A DNA stretch of 57,738 bases from an uncultured Sphingomonas sp. (GTDB taxonomy: Bacteria > Pseudomonadota > Alphaproteobacteria > Sphingomonadales > Sphingomonadaceae). The stretch covers positions 1 through 57,738 of the forward strand of contig CAJYJW010000343.1 of assembly GCA_913775025.1 (NCBI GenBank). The letters are read 5' to 3'. Each line of letters begins with the position of its first letter. Positions within the stretch are counted from its first letter, which is position 1. The translations under genes were made by a program, and so were the position numbers. The notes below the pieces were generated by a model that was not told where the DNA came from, ran no database searches, and worked only from the letters and a program-made list of their open reading frames with translations. This document shows, piece by piece, positions 13,668 to 22,718 of the stretch.

Positions 13668-16000
13668 TGGCGACCGCCCCCGACTTCGCGCTGAACGGCT
13701 GGGAGGAGCCTGAGGCCGAACGCGCCCGGATGACGCAGGAGGAGATCGTCTCGATCCTCCGCGAGCAGGAGCGCGCATCGGTCAACTTCCGCGACACCAT
13801 CCTTGCCGGGGAGCAGGCCGCAGCGCTCGACTTCTACGAGGCTGAACCGTTCGGCGACGAGCAGCCGGGGCGTAGCCAGGTCGTCGTGCCCGACGTGGCC
13901 GAGGTCGTGGATTACATGCAGATCAGCGTGTTGCGAACGGTCGCCAGCGCCGATCGCGTGGTCGAGTTCGAGCCCGGCGACACGGATCAGGTGCCCGACC
14001 TGCCGGAGCCGCCCGAGGCCCCGCAGATGCCGCAGGGCGATGTGCCGCCCGAGCAGCAGGCGATGATGGCGCAGGCGATGGCGCGCTATCAGGGCGAGAA
14101 GGCTGAGCACGACGCGGCGGTGGCTGCCTATCGGCGCTGGGAGAAGGGGCGGGACAAGGCGGCTGACGATGCCACGGCGGCGGTCAATCACATCTTCATG
14201 CGCCGGCAAAACGGTTACCGCATCCTGCTCGACTGGCTGCAATCGGGCCTGATCGAGAAGATCGGCATCGTGAAGACCGCATGCGTGACCGAGCGCAAAC
14301 GGGTCCGCCAGATGGGCACGGTATCCGCCGACGAGCTGGCCCTGATGGAGCAGGAGGGCGCGCCGCTCAGCAACGTTACCGACCGGGGCGACGGCACGTT
14401 CGATGTGGTGGTCGCCATCTGGCAGGACGTGAAGCGGTACAGGGACTATCCGATCCCGAGCGAGGAGTTCATTTTCCCGCCGCGTACGAAGGATGAGGAC
14501 GAGGCCAGATACCTCGCACATCGGGCGCGCAAGACGCTCTCTGATCTGGTGGAAATGGGTTTCGACCGCGAGAAGGTGGAGGCGCTGCCGACCGATGATG
14601 GCGTAAGCGAGGTCGATGACCAGCGCACTTGGGCACGATGGGGCGACGACAACCTGTCCGCCTATCAACGCGCCCCATCGATGCGCGAGGTGCTGCTGCT
14701 GGAGGAGTACGCCCGCCTCGATCTCGATGACGATGGCGTTGCCGAGCTGTGGCAGATCTTCCGCGTTGGCGATGTGATCCTTGATATGAACGAGGTGGAG
14801 GAAGCCCCGTTCGTCGTCTGGACCCCCTTCCCTCGCGCGCACCGCCTCGTCGGCAATTCGCTGGCCGAGAAGACGATGGACATTCAGCGCGTGGATAGCG
14901 TGCTGCTTCGGCAGGCGCTTGACGGCGTCTACATGACGAACAGCCCGCGAACGTGGCTCCCGCAGGAGTCGATGACCGAGGATACGATCGACGACCTGCT
15001 GACCGTCATCCCCGGCGGCATCGTGCGCGGACGCGGCTCTCTGCCGCCGCAGAAGCTCAACGACGCGTTCGACATTCAGAAGTCGCTCGGCATGCTGGAA
15101 TTCATGCAGGGGCAGCGCGAGACGCGCACCGGTATCACGCGTCTCAATCAGGGGCTCGACGAGGACACGATCAACAAGACTGCCACGGGCCAGGCCGCCT
15201 TGCAGGCGCAGGGCCAGCAGATGGAGGAAGCGGTCGCCCGCAACTTCGGCGAGGCGATGGGCCGGCTGTTCGCCAAGAAGCTTCGGCTGATGCGGGCCAA
15301 TGGCGAGCCGATCGCGATCAAGGTGGAGGGCTCCTACCGGCGCATCGATCCGACTACGTGGGACGACGACATGAACGTGGTCGTCCGCGTCGGCCTCGGC
15401 AGCGGGCGCAAGGAGCAGCGGATCGTCTATCGCGGCCAGATCGCTCAGCAGCAGGCAGAGGCATTGCAGGCTGGCCTCCCGATCGTCGATCCGGTGCGGA
15501 TCTACAAGAACGCGGCAGGCTATGTGCGGGATGCGGGGCTGGGCAATCCTGACGATTACTGGCTAGACCCCGAGAGCGAGGAGGCCAAGGCGATCGCGCA
15601 GGCCAAGCCGCCGCAGCAGGATCCGGCGCTGGTGAAGGTGCAGGGCGAACAGCAGCTTGCCGCGCAGAAGATGCAGGGCGAGGAGCAGCGGTCACAGCAG
15701 CAGATCGCGTTGTCGCAACAGGAGGCTGCGGCCAAGCTGGGAATCACTCAACGCGAGGGCGAGCAACGGCTCCGCTTCGACGCTGAGCGCGCTGCCATGG
15801 AGCAACAGCTCGCACGCGAGAAGGCCGAGTTCGAGGCGAACTTAGCAACAATGAAGGCTGATCGCGAATGGGAGCTCGCGCAGGCGCAGATGGCCCATGC
15901 TATGGAGATGGACCGGGTGCGGGCCGGGCACGCGCATGAGCAGGGCATGGAGAAGGCGCGGATGAGCGTGAACCGGCCCGGTGGGGATCTGGACAAATGA
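13667..16000 (+). CDS. Portal protein, P22-like long form
   Basis: The ATG at 13667 shares a base with the preceding stop and gives 777 residues. The first 580 residues match the pattern of large podoviral portals: SQVVVPDVAEVVDYMQISVL near residue 65, a central stem/wing region, and MTEDTIDDLLTVIPGGIVRG followed by an asparagine-rich RLNQGLDEDTINKTATG segment. Residues about 640-770 are a long glutamine/alanine/glutamate-rich coiled coil, which in P22 and relatives forms the helical barrel inside the capsid. It forms the dodecameric DNA channel at one vertex, binding terminase during packaging and the adaptor afterwards. Confidence 0.88.
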   Translation: MATAPDFALNGWEEPEAERARMTQEEIVSILREQERASVNFRDTILAGEQAAALDFYEAEPFGDEQPGRSQVVVPDVAEVVDYMQISVLRTVASADRVVEFEPGDTDQVPDLPEPPEAPQMPQGDVPPEQQAMMAQAMARYQGEKAEHDAAVAAYRRWEKGRDKAADDATAAVNHIFMRRQNGYRILLDWLQSGLIEKIGIVKTACVTERKRVRQMGTVSADELALMEQEGAPLSNVTDRGDGTFDVVVAIWQDVKRYRDYPIPSEEFIFPPRTKDEDEARYLAHRARKTLSDLVEMGFDREKVEALPTDDGVSEVDDQRTWARWGDDNLSAYQRAPSMREVLLLEEYARLDLDDDGVAELWQIFRVGDVILDMNEVEEAPFVVWTPFPRAHRLVGNSLAEKTMDIQRVDSVLLRQALDGVYMTNSPRTWLPQESMTEDTIDDLLTVIPGGIVRGRGSLPPQKLNDAFDIQKSLGMLEFMQGQRETRTGITRLNQGLDEDTINKTATGQAALQAQGQQMEEAVARNFGEAMGRLFAKKLRLMRANGEPIAIKVEGSYRRIDPTTWDDDMNVVVRVGLGSGRKEQRIVYRGQIAQQQAEALQAGLPIVDPVRIYKNAAGYVRDAGLGNPDDYWLDPESEEAKAIAQAKPPQQDPALVKVQGEQQLAAQKMQGEEQRSQQQIALSQQEAAAKLGITQREGEQRLRFDAERAAMEQQLAREKAEFEANLATMKADREWELAQAQMAHAMEMDRVRAGHAHEQGMEKARMSVNRPGGDLDK

Positions 16001-16179
16001 GCGGAGGCGTTGAAACTTACGCGCGCAAGCTAGTTGGGCGGGGCTACGGCGCGGCGGCCGAAAAACTAGATGAGCAAGGCCGGTACCTCATTCCGGCTGA
16101 TATAGTCATGGGCTATGGTGATACGCCTGAATCCGCGATTGCAGACGCGTTGGCCAATCGACGGAGGCTAGGCCGATGA
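15997..16179 (+). CDS. Small phage protein after the portal (60 aa)
   Basis: A 60-residue protein, coupled by ATGA on both sides (15997 and 16176). Sequence: MSGGVETYARKLVGRGYGAA, then a compact segment with DTPESAIADALANRRRLGR. Unknown function. Confidence 0.5.
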   Translation: MSGGVETYARKLVGRGYGAAAEKLDEQGRYLIPADIVMGYGDTPESAIADALANRRRLGR

Positions 16180-16478
16180 CCGTCGACGATCCCATCCGCC
16201 GGCAGCATCGCTGGCAAGCCTTCTACGAGGAAGAGGGTGGCCTTCGCGATATGCTCGGCGAGATGCGCGCCGCCTTTTTTCAGCGCATGTCCGCCGTCGA
16301 GCCGTGGGAGGTGGCGAAGCTTTCGAACCTCGCGCTGGCAGCGAAGCAGGTCGCTATGCTCGACACGGCGGTGCTCGCGATCATCGCGGACGGCAAGACG
16401 GCGCAGGCGGCACAGCGGCATGCTGATCAGGTCGCATCGATTCCGGATTACAAGCGGCGGTGGGTGAACGGCGGGTAG
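16176..16478 (+). CDS. Helical phage protein, unknown (100 aa)
   Basis: A 100-residue all-helical protein (AFYEEEGGLRDMLGEMRAAF, LSNLALAAKQVAMLDTAVLA) ending the portal block. The next late element (16483) starts five bases after its stop. Small helical proteins in this location are common in Sphingomonas and rhizobial podoviruses (from memory), with no assigned role. Confidence 0.55.
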   Translation: MTVDDPIRRQHRWQAFYEEEGGLRDMLGEMRAAFFQRMSAVEPWEVAKLSNLALAAKQVAMLDTAVLAIIADGKTAQAAQRHADQVASIPDYKRRWVNGG

Positions 16479-16482
16479 CCCA

Positions 16483-16499
16483 ACACATTGGCGCTAGTC
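16483..16499 (+). promoter_or_regulatory. Repeated late-block element, copy 2 (before scaffold/capsid)
   Basis: ACACATTGGCGCTAGTC, identical to the first 17 bases of copy 1, ending 32 bases before the scaffold start at 16531. It stands in the short gap after 16478. Confidence 0.65.
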
Positions 16500-16530
16500 G
16501 TCACATCCGAAGCAGCGCCATGTCGGCGGC

Positions 16531-17520
16531 ATGGGCACCGAAACCGACACGACCATGACCGCTGCGATGGACGCCTTTGCCGCGCTCGATGCGCCGCAGG
16601 ACGAGCCTCGCGAGGATCAGGACGACGAAAGCGGCAATCTCGCCGCTGACGACGCCGGAGATGGTGACACAGACACGCCGGAGGGTGATGAGCCCTCCTC
16701 GCCCGACGAGCAGGATGACGAACCGGAAGCCCCGGCCATCGATCCGCCTGCGAGTTGGGACGCCGAGGCCAAGAAGGTCTTCGCCAGCCTCCCACCCGAG
16801 GCACAGCGCATTGTCGCTGATCGGGAGAGCGCCCGCGAGAGGACCATCAACGCCCGGATGAGCGAAGCGGCCACCGCCCGGAAACAGGCTGAGGCTGCCT
16901 CCTCGCAAGTCGCCAATCTTCATCGCACCTATGCGGAGGAGATGGCGCAATACGCGCAGGCATTCGAGCCCCAGCGGCCGGACTATGGCCTTCTGGCCAC
17001 CGACCCGCAGGCATATGCCCAGCAAGCAGCGATGTACGAACAGGCGATGGCCCAGCGAGCCGAGTTCTCGCAGCGCGCCCAGGCGGCACATCGGCAGGCG
17101 GAAGCCATCCAGCACCAGCAGGAGCGACAGGCCGCGCAGGAGTTCCACCAGACCCTCACGGAAGCGTGGGGCGACGAATGGACCGATCAGGGGAAGCGGC
17201 AGGCCTTGGTCGCCCGTCTCGAACCGATCGCGCTGGAACTCGGATACGGTGACCGGATCGGCGATGCCGATGCGCTCGACCATATCGCGCTGCGCAAAGC
17301 TGCCGACTGGAAGGACAAAGCCGCCAAGTGGGATCAGCTTCAGGCATCCCGGATGGAGAACGTCCGCGCCGCCAAGCTGAAGCCACGGGTCCAGACGCCG
17401 GGAGCAGCACCCCAGAAGGGCGCGGCGAAGGCGCAGGGCTTCAATGATTCGATGAGCCGGCTGCGGAAATCGGGCGACGTTCGCGACGCCGCCGCGGCCT
17501 TCGGAAATCTCAGCAGGTGA
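16531..17520 (+). CDS. Scaffolding protein
   Basis: A 329-residue protein with the make-up of a capsid scaffold. Residues about 10-75 are very acidic and disordered (DEPREDQDDESGNLAADDAG), residues about 100-220 form a long alanine/glutamine-rich coiled coil, and the C-terminus is basic (RAAKLKPRVQ, ending MSRLRKSGDVRDAAAAFGN). It stands directly upstream of the major capsid gene. It should guide procapsid assembly and leave before or during packaging. The ATG at 16531 is the only start in this frame after the late element. Confidence 0.78.
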   Translation: MGTETDTTMTAAMDAFAALDAPQDEPREDQDDESGNLAADDAGDGDTDTPEGDEPSSPDEQDDEPEAPAIDPPASWDAEAKKVFASLPPEAQRIVADRESARERTINARMSEAATARKQAEAASSQVANLHRTYAEEMAQYAQAFEPQRPDYGLLATDPQAYAQQAAMYEQAMAQRAEFSQRAQAAHRQAEAIQHQQERQAAQEFHQTLTEAWGDEWTDQGKRQALVARLEPIALELGYGDRIGDADALDHIALRKAADWKDKAAKWDQLQASRMENVRAAKLKPRVQTPGAAPQKGAAKAQGFNDSMSRLRKSGDVRDAAAAFGNLSR

Positions 17521-17522
17521 GC

Positions 17523-17534
17523 GGCACTAGCCCC
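17523..17534 (+). promoter_or_regulatory. Possible degenerate late element before the capsid gene
   Basis: GGCACTAGCCCC matches 10 of 12 positions of the core GGCGCTAGTCCC, 21 bases before the major capsid start. The upstream ACACATT part is missing, so this may be chance. Confidence 0.25.
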
Positions 17535-17555
17535 GCCTGAATCAGGACAATCGCA

Positions 17556-18518
17556 ATGGCCGTTCCTTCGAACACCATCCAGACGATGACCCGATCGGGT
17601 AATCGCGAGGATCTCTCCGACATCATCTACAACATCTCGCCGACCGAGACGCCGTTCGTCACCGCGATCGGGCGGGAAAGCGCGAGCGCCGTCTACCACG
17701 AGTGGCAGACCGATGCGCTCGTATCCGCCAACGCCAACAACGCCGCGATTCAGGGCGACGATCTGTCGAATGAGAATCGCCCGGCAACGACCCGGCTCGG
17801 CGACTACACGCAGATCTTTACCAAGGTCGTCGGCACCTCCACCACGCAGCAGGCGGTGAAGGCGGCGGGCCGGTCGAACGAGCACAACTACCAGCTCGCC
17901 AAGGCCGGCAAGGAACTGAAGCGCGACATGGAGGCCCGTTATACGGGCAACTATGCGGCGGTGCCTCCGGCGGCGGGCACGGCGGGGCAGTCGGCGGGCG
18001 CGCTGGCCTATATGCGGACCAACGCGTCTCGCGGCGCGGGTGGCGCCAACCCGACGCTTTCCGGCGGCACGACGGGCTATCCGGTGGCTGCGGCGACGAA
18101 CGGCACGCAGCGGGCCTATACCGAGGCGCTGCTGAAGTCGGCGATCGCGCAGGCATGGAATGCTGGCGGCGAACCCTCGCTTGTCATCACCTCGCTCGCG
18201 CAAAAGCAGATCGCCGCCACCTTCGCCGGCCTGGCGCAGCAGCGGCGCGAGAGCGGCGACAAGAAGATCACCATCGTCGCGGGCGCGGATATCTACGTGT
18301 CGGACGTGGGCGAGCTTCAGTTCGTGCCGGACCGGTTCTGCTCGCCGCGGGATGCCCTCATCATCGATCCCGACATGTGGGCCATCGCCACGCTCGATCC
18401 GATGCAGCGCCGCAAGCTGGCGGTAACGGGCCTCGCCGATCGGGACGCGATGTATACCGAGCAGACGCTGGTCTGTCGCAACGACGGCGCGTCCGCTGTC
18501 ATCGCCGACCTCACCTAA
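17556..18518 (+). CDS. Major capsid protein, SU10-like (DUF5309)
   Basis: A 320-residue protein that begins MAVPSNTIQTMTRSGNREDL and continues with ISPTETPFVTAIGRE, the hallmark opening of the DUF5309/SU10 major capsid family (HK97 fold). Residues about 25-110 correspond to the E-loop and N-arm region, a glycine-rich insertion sits near 145-185, and the C-terminal RFCSPRDALIIDPDMW segment belongs to the conserved core. It forms the shell. It is preceded by the scaffold and followed by a hairpin (18531-18556), which may separate this highly expressed gene from downstream ones. Confidence 0.9.
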   Translation: MAVPSNTIQTMTRSGNREDLSDIIYNISPTETPFVTAIGRESASAVYHEWQTDALVSANANNAAIQGDDLSNENRPATTRLGDYTQIFTKVVGTSTTQQAVKAAGRSNEHNYQLAKAGKELKRDMEARYTGNYAAVPPAAGTAGQSAGALAYMRTNASRGAGGANPTLSGGTTGYPVAAATNGTQRAYTEALLKSAIAQAWNAGGEPSLVITSLAQKQIAATFAGLAQQRRESGDKKITIVAGADIYVSDVGELQFVPDRFCSPRDALIIDPDMWAIATLDPMQRRKLAVTGLADRDAMYTEQTLVCRNDGASAVIADLT

Positions 18519-18530
18519 CCGCCGGATCTG

Positions 18531-18556
18531 GCCGGGGCGCGACAGGGCGCTCCGGC
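18531..18556. terminator. Hairpin after the major capsid gene
   Basis: A 10-base G/C-rich stem (18531-18540 with 18547-18556, one G-T pair) and a six-base loop follow the capsid stop by 12 bases. No T-run; probably a partial terminator or 3' stabiliser of the capsid mRNA. Confidence 0.5.
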
Positions 18557-18576
18557 TTCATCGCAGGAGAGCAGAT

Positions 18577-19065
18577 ATGCGTAAATCGAAGCAGACCGAC
18601 ACGTCCGACCCCGAAGTCGGCAATTCGCAGGGCAAGGATGAATTCCCCGTCAAGGACCTGCCGCCGGCCAATCCGCTCGGCGAGCCGGTGGAAGACGTGG
18701 AACAGTATCCGAACACGTCGGAGGCCGGCAAGCAGGCTGCTGCGCTCGGCCTCGAAACCGAAGAGAATGATGGCCGCTTCCCGGCGGGCGAGACGATCGT
18801 CGAGCACCCGCTGAGCCCGACCGACACCAACCCCAACCCGCACGGCACGCGCTCGCAACTGGAGATCACCGACACGGTGGTCGATAGCGACACGAAGGTC
18901 GCGCATCGCCAGGCGCCCGAGGAAGGCGACGTGGAGGTGGAAGGCACGCAGGACGAGCCGGTTCACCTCGGCGACGGTCGTACGCTTGCCAAGGGCGATC
19001 GTACGAAGGTTCGCAAGGACCTGCTCAAGGACGAGAACCTCAAAGGCAAGGTGAAGCGGGTCTGA
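18577..19065 (+). CDS. Acidic head-module protein, unknown (162 aa)
   Basis: A 162-residue strongly acidic, probably disordered protein (DPEVGNSQGKDEFPVKDLPP, EEGDVEVEGTQDEPVHLGDG) with a basic C-terminal KVRKDLLKDENLKGKVKRV. GCAGGAGAG precedes the ATG. Its place right after the capsid gene suggests a head-associated or decoration role, but no family is recognised. Confidence 0.6.
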   Translation: MRKSKQTDTSDPEVGNSQGKDEFPVKDLPPANPLGEPVEDVEQYPNTSEAGKQAAALGLETEENDGRFPAGETIVEHPLSPTDTNPNPHGTRSQLEITDTVVDSDTKVAHRQAPEEGDVEVEGTQDEPVHLGDGRTLAKGDRTKVRKDLLKDENLKGKVKRV

Positions 19066-19298
19066 TGGCTGTCCGGCTCATCTCTCGTGATGTCGTTGAG
19101 GTGGATTCTCCACTGTACGGCAAACACAAGCGCACCGATTTCGTCTTCATCGGGCGCTTCTGGGAGGGGCCGGAAGCTGCCGGCGAGACTGGTCGCTATG
19201 TGAACGAGCGGTGCAGCGTCAGTCATGCTCGCGGGCATTGGGCGAATTGCAGCGCCGAATACGCCGAGCGCCACGGCTTGGCGAAGATGGTCGCATGA
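19065..19298 (+). CDS. Small phage protein, unknown (77 aa)
   Basis: A 77-residue protein coupled by TGATG to the gene before and ATGA to the gene after. It reads MAVRLISRDVVEVDSPLYGK and has a cysteine/histidine-containing second half (RCSVSHARGHWANC). Unknown function. Confidence 0.5.
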   Translation: MAVRLISRDVVEVDSPLYGKHKRTDFVFIGRFWEGPEAAGETGRYVNERCSVSHARGHWANCSAEYAERHGLAKMVA

Positions 19299-19618
19299 CA
19301 GAACGCCTGCTCGACTTCGACCCCGCGACGGGGATGAAGACGTGGTTCTCCTCGTCTGACGAGAACGGGGGGACGTGGAACCTGCGCTATGAGCAGGACG
19401 CGTCCCCCATCCTCGACCAGAACAAGGAAACGCAGAACGAGGGGTTCGATCGCCGCGCCGACATGTGGCACGCGGCGAAAGTCCCCTCGATCGTCCTCAT
19501 GGAATGGCTGACCAAGCACGGCGTCCGATATTGGGACAAGAACCATGCGCCGGCCGTCAGGCGTCTCCTGAACAGCGACGAATATCGGCACCTGCGGGTG
19601 CGTCACTTCATTCTCTGA
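19295..19618 (+). CDS. Phage protein, unknown (107 aa)
   Basis: The ATG at 19295 overlaps the previous stop and gives 107 residues. The sequence is aromatic (MKTWFSSSDENGGTWNLRYE) and ends WDKNHAPAVRRLLNSDEYRH. From memory, proteins of this look are widespread in podoviruses of many hosts near the capsid gene; the function is not established. Confidence 0.6.
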   Translation: MTERLLDFDPATGMKTWFSSSDENGGTWNLRYEQDASPILDQNKETQNEGFDRRADMWHAAKVPSIVLMEWLTKHGVRYWDKNHAPAVRRLLNSDEYRHLRVRHFIL

Positions 19619-19627
19619 AGGAGCGAC

Positions 19628-19996
19628 ATGCGCAAGCTGATCCTCGCACTTGGACTGATCGCCTCGCCCGCCGCCGCGCAGATGGTAACGGCCAATTCCG
19701 CCACCGCCGCTGCGTCCGCATCGCTGGTGATCCCTGGTCCCGCCTACCTGCACGGCATCAACGTGACCTCGGGCGCGAGCGCGGGCTATGTGATGCTGTT
19801 CGATGCGGCGGCGGTCCCGGCGGATGGCACTGTCGCCCCTGCCCGCTGCCTGCCGATCGCGGCCAATACCGGCATCGAGCGCACCTTCCCGACGCCTGTC
19901 GGCATGCGGAACGGGATTGTCTTGGTTTTCAGTACGACCGGGTGCTTCAGCAAGACGGCCAGCGCCACGGCATTCATTGCGGCGGACTTCCGGTGA
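19628..19996 (+). CDS. Phage-encoded exported protein with signal peptide (122 aa)
   Basis: The first 18 residues, MRKLILALGLIASPAAAQ, are a textbook Sec signal peptide with cleavage after ASPAAA or AAAQ. The mature part (about 104 residues) is beta-rich with two cysteines (CLPIAANTG, TGCFSK) that could form a disulfide. AAGGAGCGAC precedes the ATG. Secreted proteins are unusual inside a virion module. The product may be a lysogenic-conversion factor or, less likely, a virion protein whose leader resembles a signal. Function unknown. Confidence 0.65.
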   Translation: MRKLILALGLIASPAAAQMVTANSATAAASASLVIPGPAYLHGINVTSGASAGYVMLFDAAAVPADGTVAPARCLPIAANTGIERTFPTPVGMRNGIVLVFSTTGCFSKTASATAFIAADFR

Positions 19997-20547
19997 GGGC
20001 GGCGCTCCTAGCGCTGGCACTTATCGCCAGCCCTGCCGCCGCCCAGCTTACCGTATCTCCTCTCAGCGCACCTGCGTCCGCAGTTGACACCACGGCGCGG
20101 ACACTGGCGCAGGCAGCCGCGGATAAGGCGGATGCCGCCTGCAAACCGATGGCCGCTGTTCCGCCGACCGAGATACCCGGCGGGACGACCGGCAGCGGCA
20201 CCGACTGCCGGCTTGCGAATGCCGCGAACAACAGGATCAGCCGGACCGGCGTTTTTACCGTGACGAACGGGCAGGTCCTCTGTGGCGGCTCGACGACTTG
20301 CACCTGGGCCACCCCCCTTCCGGCGGGCGCCGCCAGCTATCCCATCTTTTTTACGGCGGTAGGAGCTACGGGCGCCCCCTCGGTACGCTGCAAGGTCGCC
20401 AGCACGACGAACACCGGCTTCACGGGCGCTAATTGCACCCAGGCAGTCGCTGCCGTGAGTGTTCTAGGTGCGTCTGTGGAGATCGCAGCGGCGACCGGCA
20501 CGCAGATATTCGCCCTCTCCCTTCCCGCAACACAGGCATCTCAGTGA
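19993..20547 (+). CDS. Second exported protein with the same kind of signal peptide (184 aa)
   Basis: A GTG start at 19993 overlaps the previous stop (GTGA) and gives 184 residues. The N-terminus (VRAALLALALIASPAAAQ) is again a signal peptide and shares its end with the gene before. The mature protein is threonine/alanine-rich and contains six cysteines in the middle and C-terminal parts (CKPM, DCRL, LCGGSTTCTW, RCKV, NCTQ), suggesting disulfides and an extracytoplasmic place. No family is recognised. Confidence 0.62.
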   Translation: MRAALLALALIASPAAAQLTVSPLSAPASAVDTTARTLAQAAADKADAACKPMAAVPPTEIPGGTTGSGTDCRLANAANNRISRTGVFTVTNGQVLCGGSTTCTWATPLPAGAASYPIFFTAVGATGAPSVRCKVASTTNTGFTGANCTQAVAAVSVLGASVEIAAATGTQIFALSLPATQASQ

Positions 20548-22718
20548 TGGGTGATCGCGCGTTCATCAATTCGTCCTATGGTGGGCGGCAATCTGGCCTT
20601 GATGGCGAAGCGATCATGGCGGCCATGGGCGGCGCTGCGTCGACTGGTGGGCCTACGCCACCGGTTTCGCTACTGTCCGCGATTGATGCCGGCGGCCTGT
20701 ACGCGACATGGGCGTCTGGCACACCGCCTACGTTCGCGCCCGACACGTCGCCTGTAACGGTTGGCGTGCTGCGTTCTGCATTTGGGGCTACTGCTGGCGC
20801 GGGGAATACTGTCGGGGCGGGTACGCTTTCGGAAAACCGCATCGTTACCATTCGCAAGCGCAATCCCGCGCCGGACGATGGAACGCTGACGGCGGATCAG
20901 GTCGTCCTCGACGACTATGTGCTGGCCAGCGATAGCGTCAGCAACCTCTCCTCGACGTTGACGGGCTGGAAGCCGGTCGCCAAGCATCGCTATGCACCGC
21001 GCCGGCTCATCCCCGGGGACTATCCGGTCGCTGTCTCAGCGGATCATCGCGACGGGATCGCGGCGGTGGTGTTTTCCGTGACGGACGGCATCACGACATT
21101 GACCCAGACCGTGACGGATCCCGTAGTCGCCAACCGCACCGGCGATAAGGGGGCGGTGCAGGAATATCAGCATACCTTCCTAGCGGCGGCAATGGCGGCA
21201 TTCTCAGGCCGGGTCACTCGCAACACGAAGGTCTACCCGCGCATCGGCGTTGCTGCCAACGTACTGAACAGCGCGGATCAGACCATCGAGACGCGATCCT
21301 TCTGCGATCAATATGATGTGGTTGGCCCGAAATGGGTCATCTACGTCGATGCCGCTGGTAATGACAGCACCGGTGTGGCGCGGCCGATAAGCGATGACGC
21401 GACCGCCGCTGCCAGCCCGGTTGCCACGATCACGGGCGCGATCGTGCGCGGCAAGGCGCTGATGCCCAATTCACGGGTGTCGGGCCTTGAGATCCGCTTG
21501 CGCGCAGGCACGTGGGGGCCGCCCGCTGTCACCTCGGCAACCTATCAGGACGCCAATAGCGCAGAGGTCATCCTGACCCGCGACCCGGCAGTGCCGAAGG
21601 CCAACGTTACCTACAGCTATGGTACGGCAGGTACTTGGTTTCTTACCTACCTGCGCTTTGCCGACATCAACATCGTTCGTACGGCGGCGGTGTTCATCGG
21701 ATCGCAGCTTGCAACCGGCACAGGTGGGCAGGTCGTATTCCGCGACTGCAATATCGACCTCGGCGGCATCAATAACACGGCCATCATCGGGCGACCGCAC
21801 TATTACGAGGGAAATTGCACGATCACCGGCATTGTCGGAACCTCGTTCACTGGCACCGGCAACTGTTGGATGCAGCGCGGAAATAGTGCCAGCGCGCTTG
21901 GTGGCACGACCATCACCGCCGATTGCTGGGACGTTGCGGGGTGTGACTATCCGAACATCAGCTTGGTCAATTCCGGCGCTGTTCCGGAGAGCGAGACGTT
22001 CATTGAAGGGTCGTTCATCCGGACGAATGCGAGCACTGGCACTGGCGGTATAACGCTTGCGGCTACGGCGAATGCAACGGTAACGGGTATCGTCATTCGC
22101 AACGTGGTGGATGAATATTACGGCGGCGTAGCTAACACCGGCTTGCGCATTTCGGCGGACGGCAACGGCAGCAACACCGAGCATGTGGTCATCCGGGGTC
22201 TTACGCTGGTCGGGGCGCATGTCGCGGGCCGCGCCAACATCGGATACGATGAAAGCAGCGGCACGACGCGCCGCACCCACCGCGGGTGGCATGTGGAAGG
22301 GCTGTTGGCGGGGCAGGTCAACAACAAGTCGGATCGGTTCGTGGCGGTCAGCGACACCACGGAAGCCCCGAACCGTATCGGGGCGTGGCCGGTCATGTAC
22401 GGCGCAGGTTTCCGAGGCACGATTGCTCGCTATCCAGATGCGGGCAACGGCAATGTCGGCGCTGCGAATTTCCGACAGGACTATCCCGGCTTGTCGGCGC
22501 GGATCGCGACGAACGCCACCTCGCCGATCGATGTTGGCTTCACGAATTACCAGGCCGTCACGTACAACGGCAGCACCTACACGGCGGGCGCGGGGGGCGG
22601 CACCTATTCCGTGGCGTCAAACAGCGTAGCGAAAAACGCATTCACTGGCGGACGCAACAAGTTTGACATTCTCGGGAACACGCGCCCTGCCAATGATACC
22701 GCAGGGGCATACGTATGA
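20547..22718 (+). CDS. Large beta-helix-like tail protein (723 aa)
   Basis: Starting at ATG 20547 (one base shared with the preceding stop) the product has 723 residues. The first 190 residues look like a head-binding or structural domain. From about residue 270 (GNDSTGVARPISDDA) the sequence turns into short, glycine/asparagine/threonine-rich strands such as VVFRDCNIDLGGINNTAIIG and GLRISADGNGSNTEHVVIRG, typical of right-handed parallel beta-helices in tailspikes and adsorption proteins. It is probably the receptor-binding or polysaccharide-degrading spike. No catalytic site is assigned. Confidence 0.6.
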   Translation: MGDRAFINSSYGGRQSGLDGEAIMAAMGGAASTGGPTPPVSLLSAIDAGGLYATWASGTPPTFAPDTSPVTVGVLRSAFGATAGAGNTVGAGTLSENRIVTIRKRNPAPDDGTLTADQVVLDDYVLASDSVSNLSSTLTGWKPVAKHRYAPRRLIPGDYPVAVSADHRDGIAAVVFSVTDGITTLTQTVTDPVVANRTGDKGAVQEYQHTFLAAAMAAFSGRVTRNTKVYPRIGVAANVLNSADQTIETRSFCDQYDVVGPKWVIYVDAAGNDSTGVARPISDDATAAASPVATITGAIVRGKALMPNSRVSGLEIRLRAGTWGPPAVTSATYQDANSAEVILTRDPAVPKANVTYSYGTAGTWFLTYLRFADINIVRTAAVFIGSQLATGTGGQVVFRDCNIDLGGINNTAIIGRPHYYEGNCTITGIVGTSFTGTGNCWMQRGNSASALGGTTITADCWDVAGCDYPNISLVNSGAVPESETFIEGSFIRTNASTGTGGITLAATANATVTGIVIRNVVDEYYGGVANTGLRISADGNGSNTEHVVIRGLTLVGAHVAGRANIGYDESSGTTRRTHRGWHVEGLLAGQVNNKSDRFVAVSDTTEAPNRIGAWPVMYGAGFRGTIARYPDAGNGNVGAANFRQDYPGLSARIATNATSPIDVGFTNYQAVTYNGSTYTAGAGGGTYSVASNSVAKNAFTGGRNKFDILGNTRPANDTAGAYV

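Noticed and set aside
13652-14842. 396-codon minus-strand open frame
   Set aside because: Antisense shadow of the portal gene, with no domain and no fit to operon direction.
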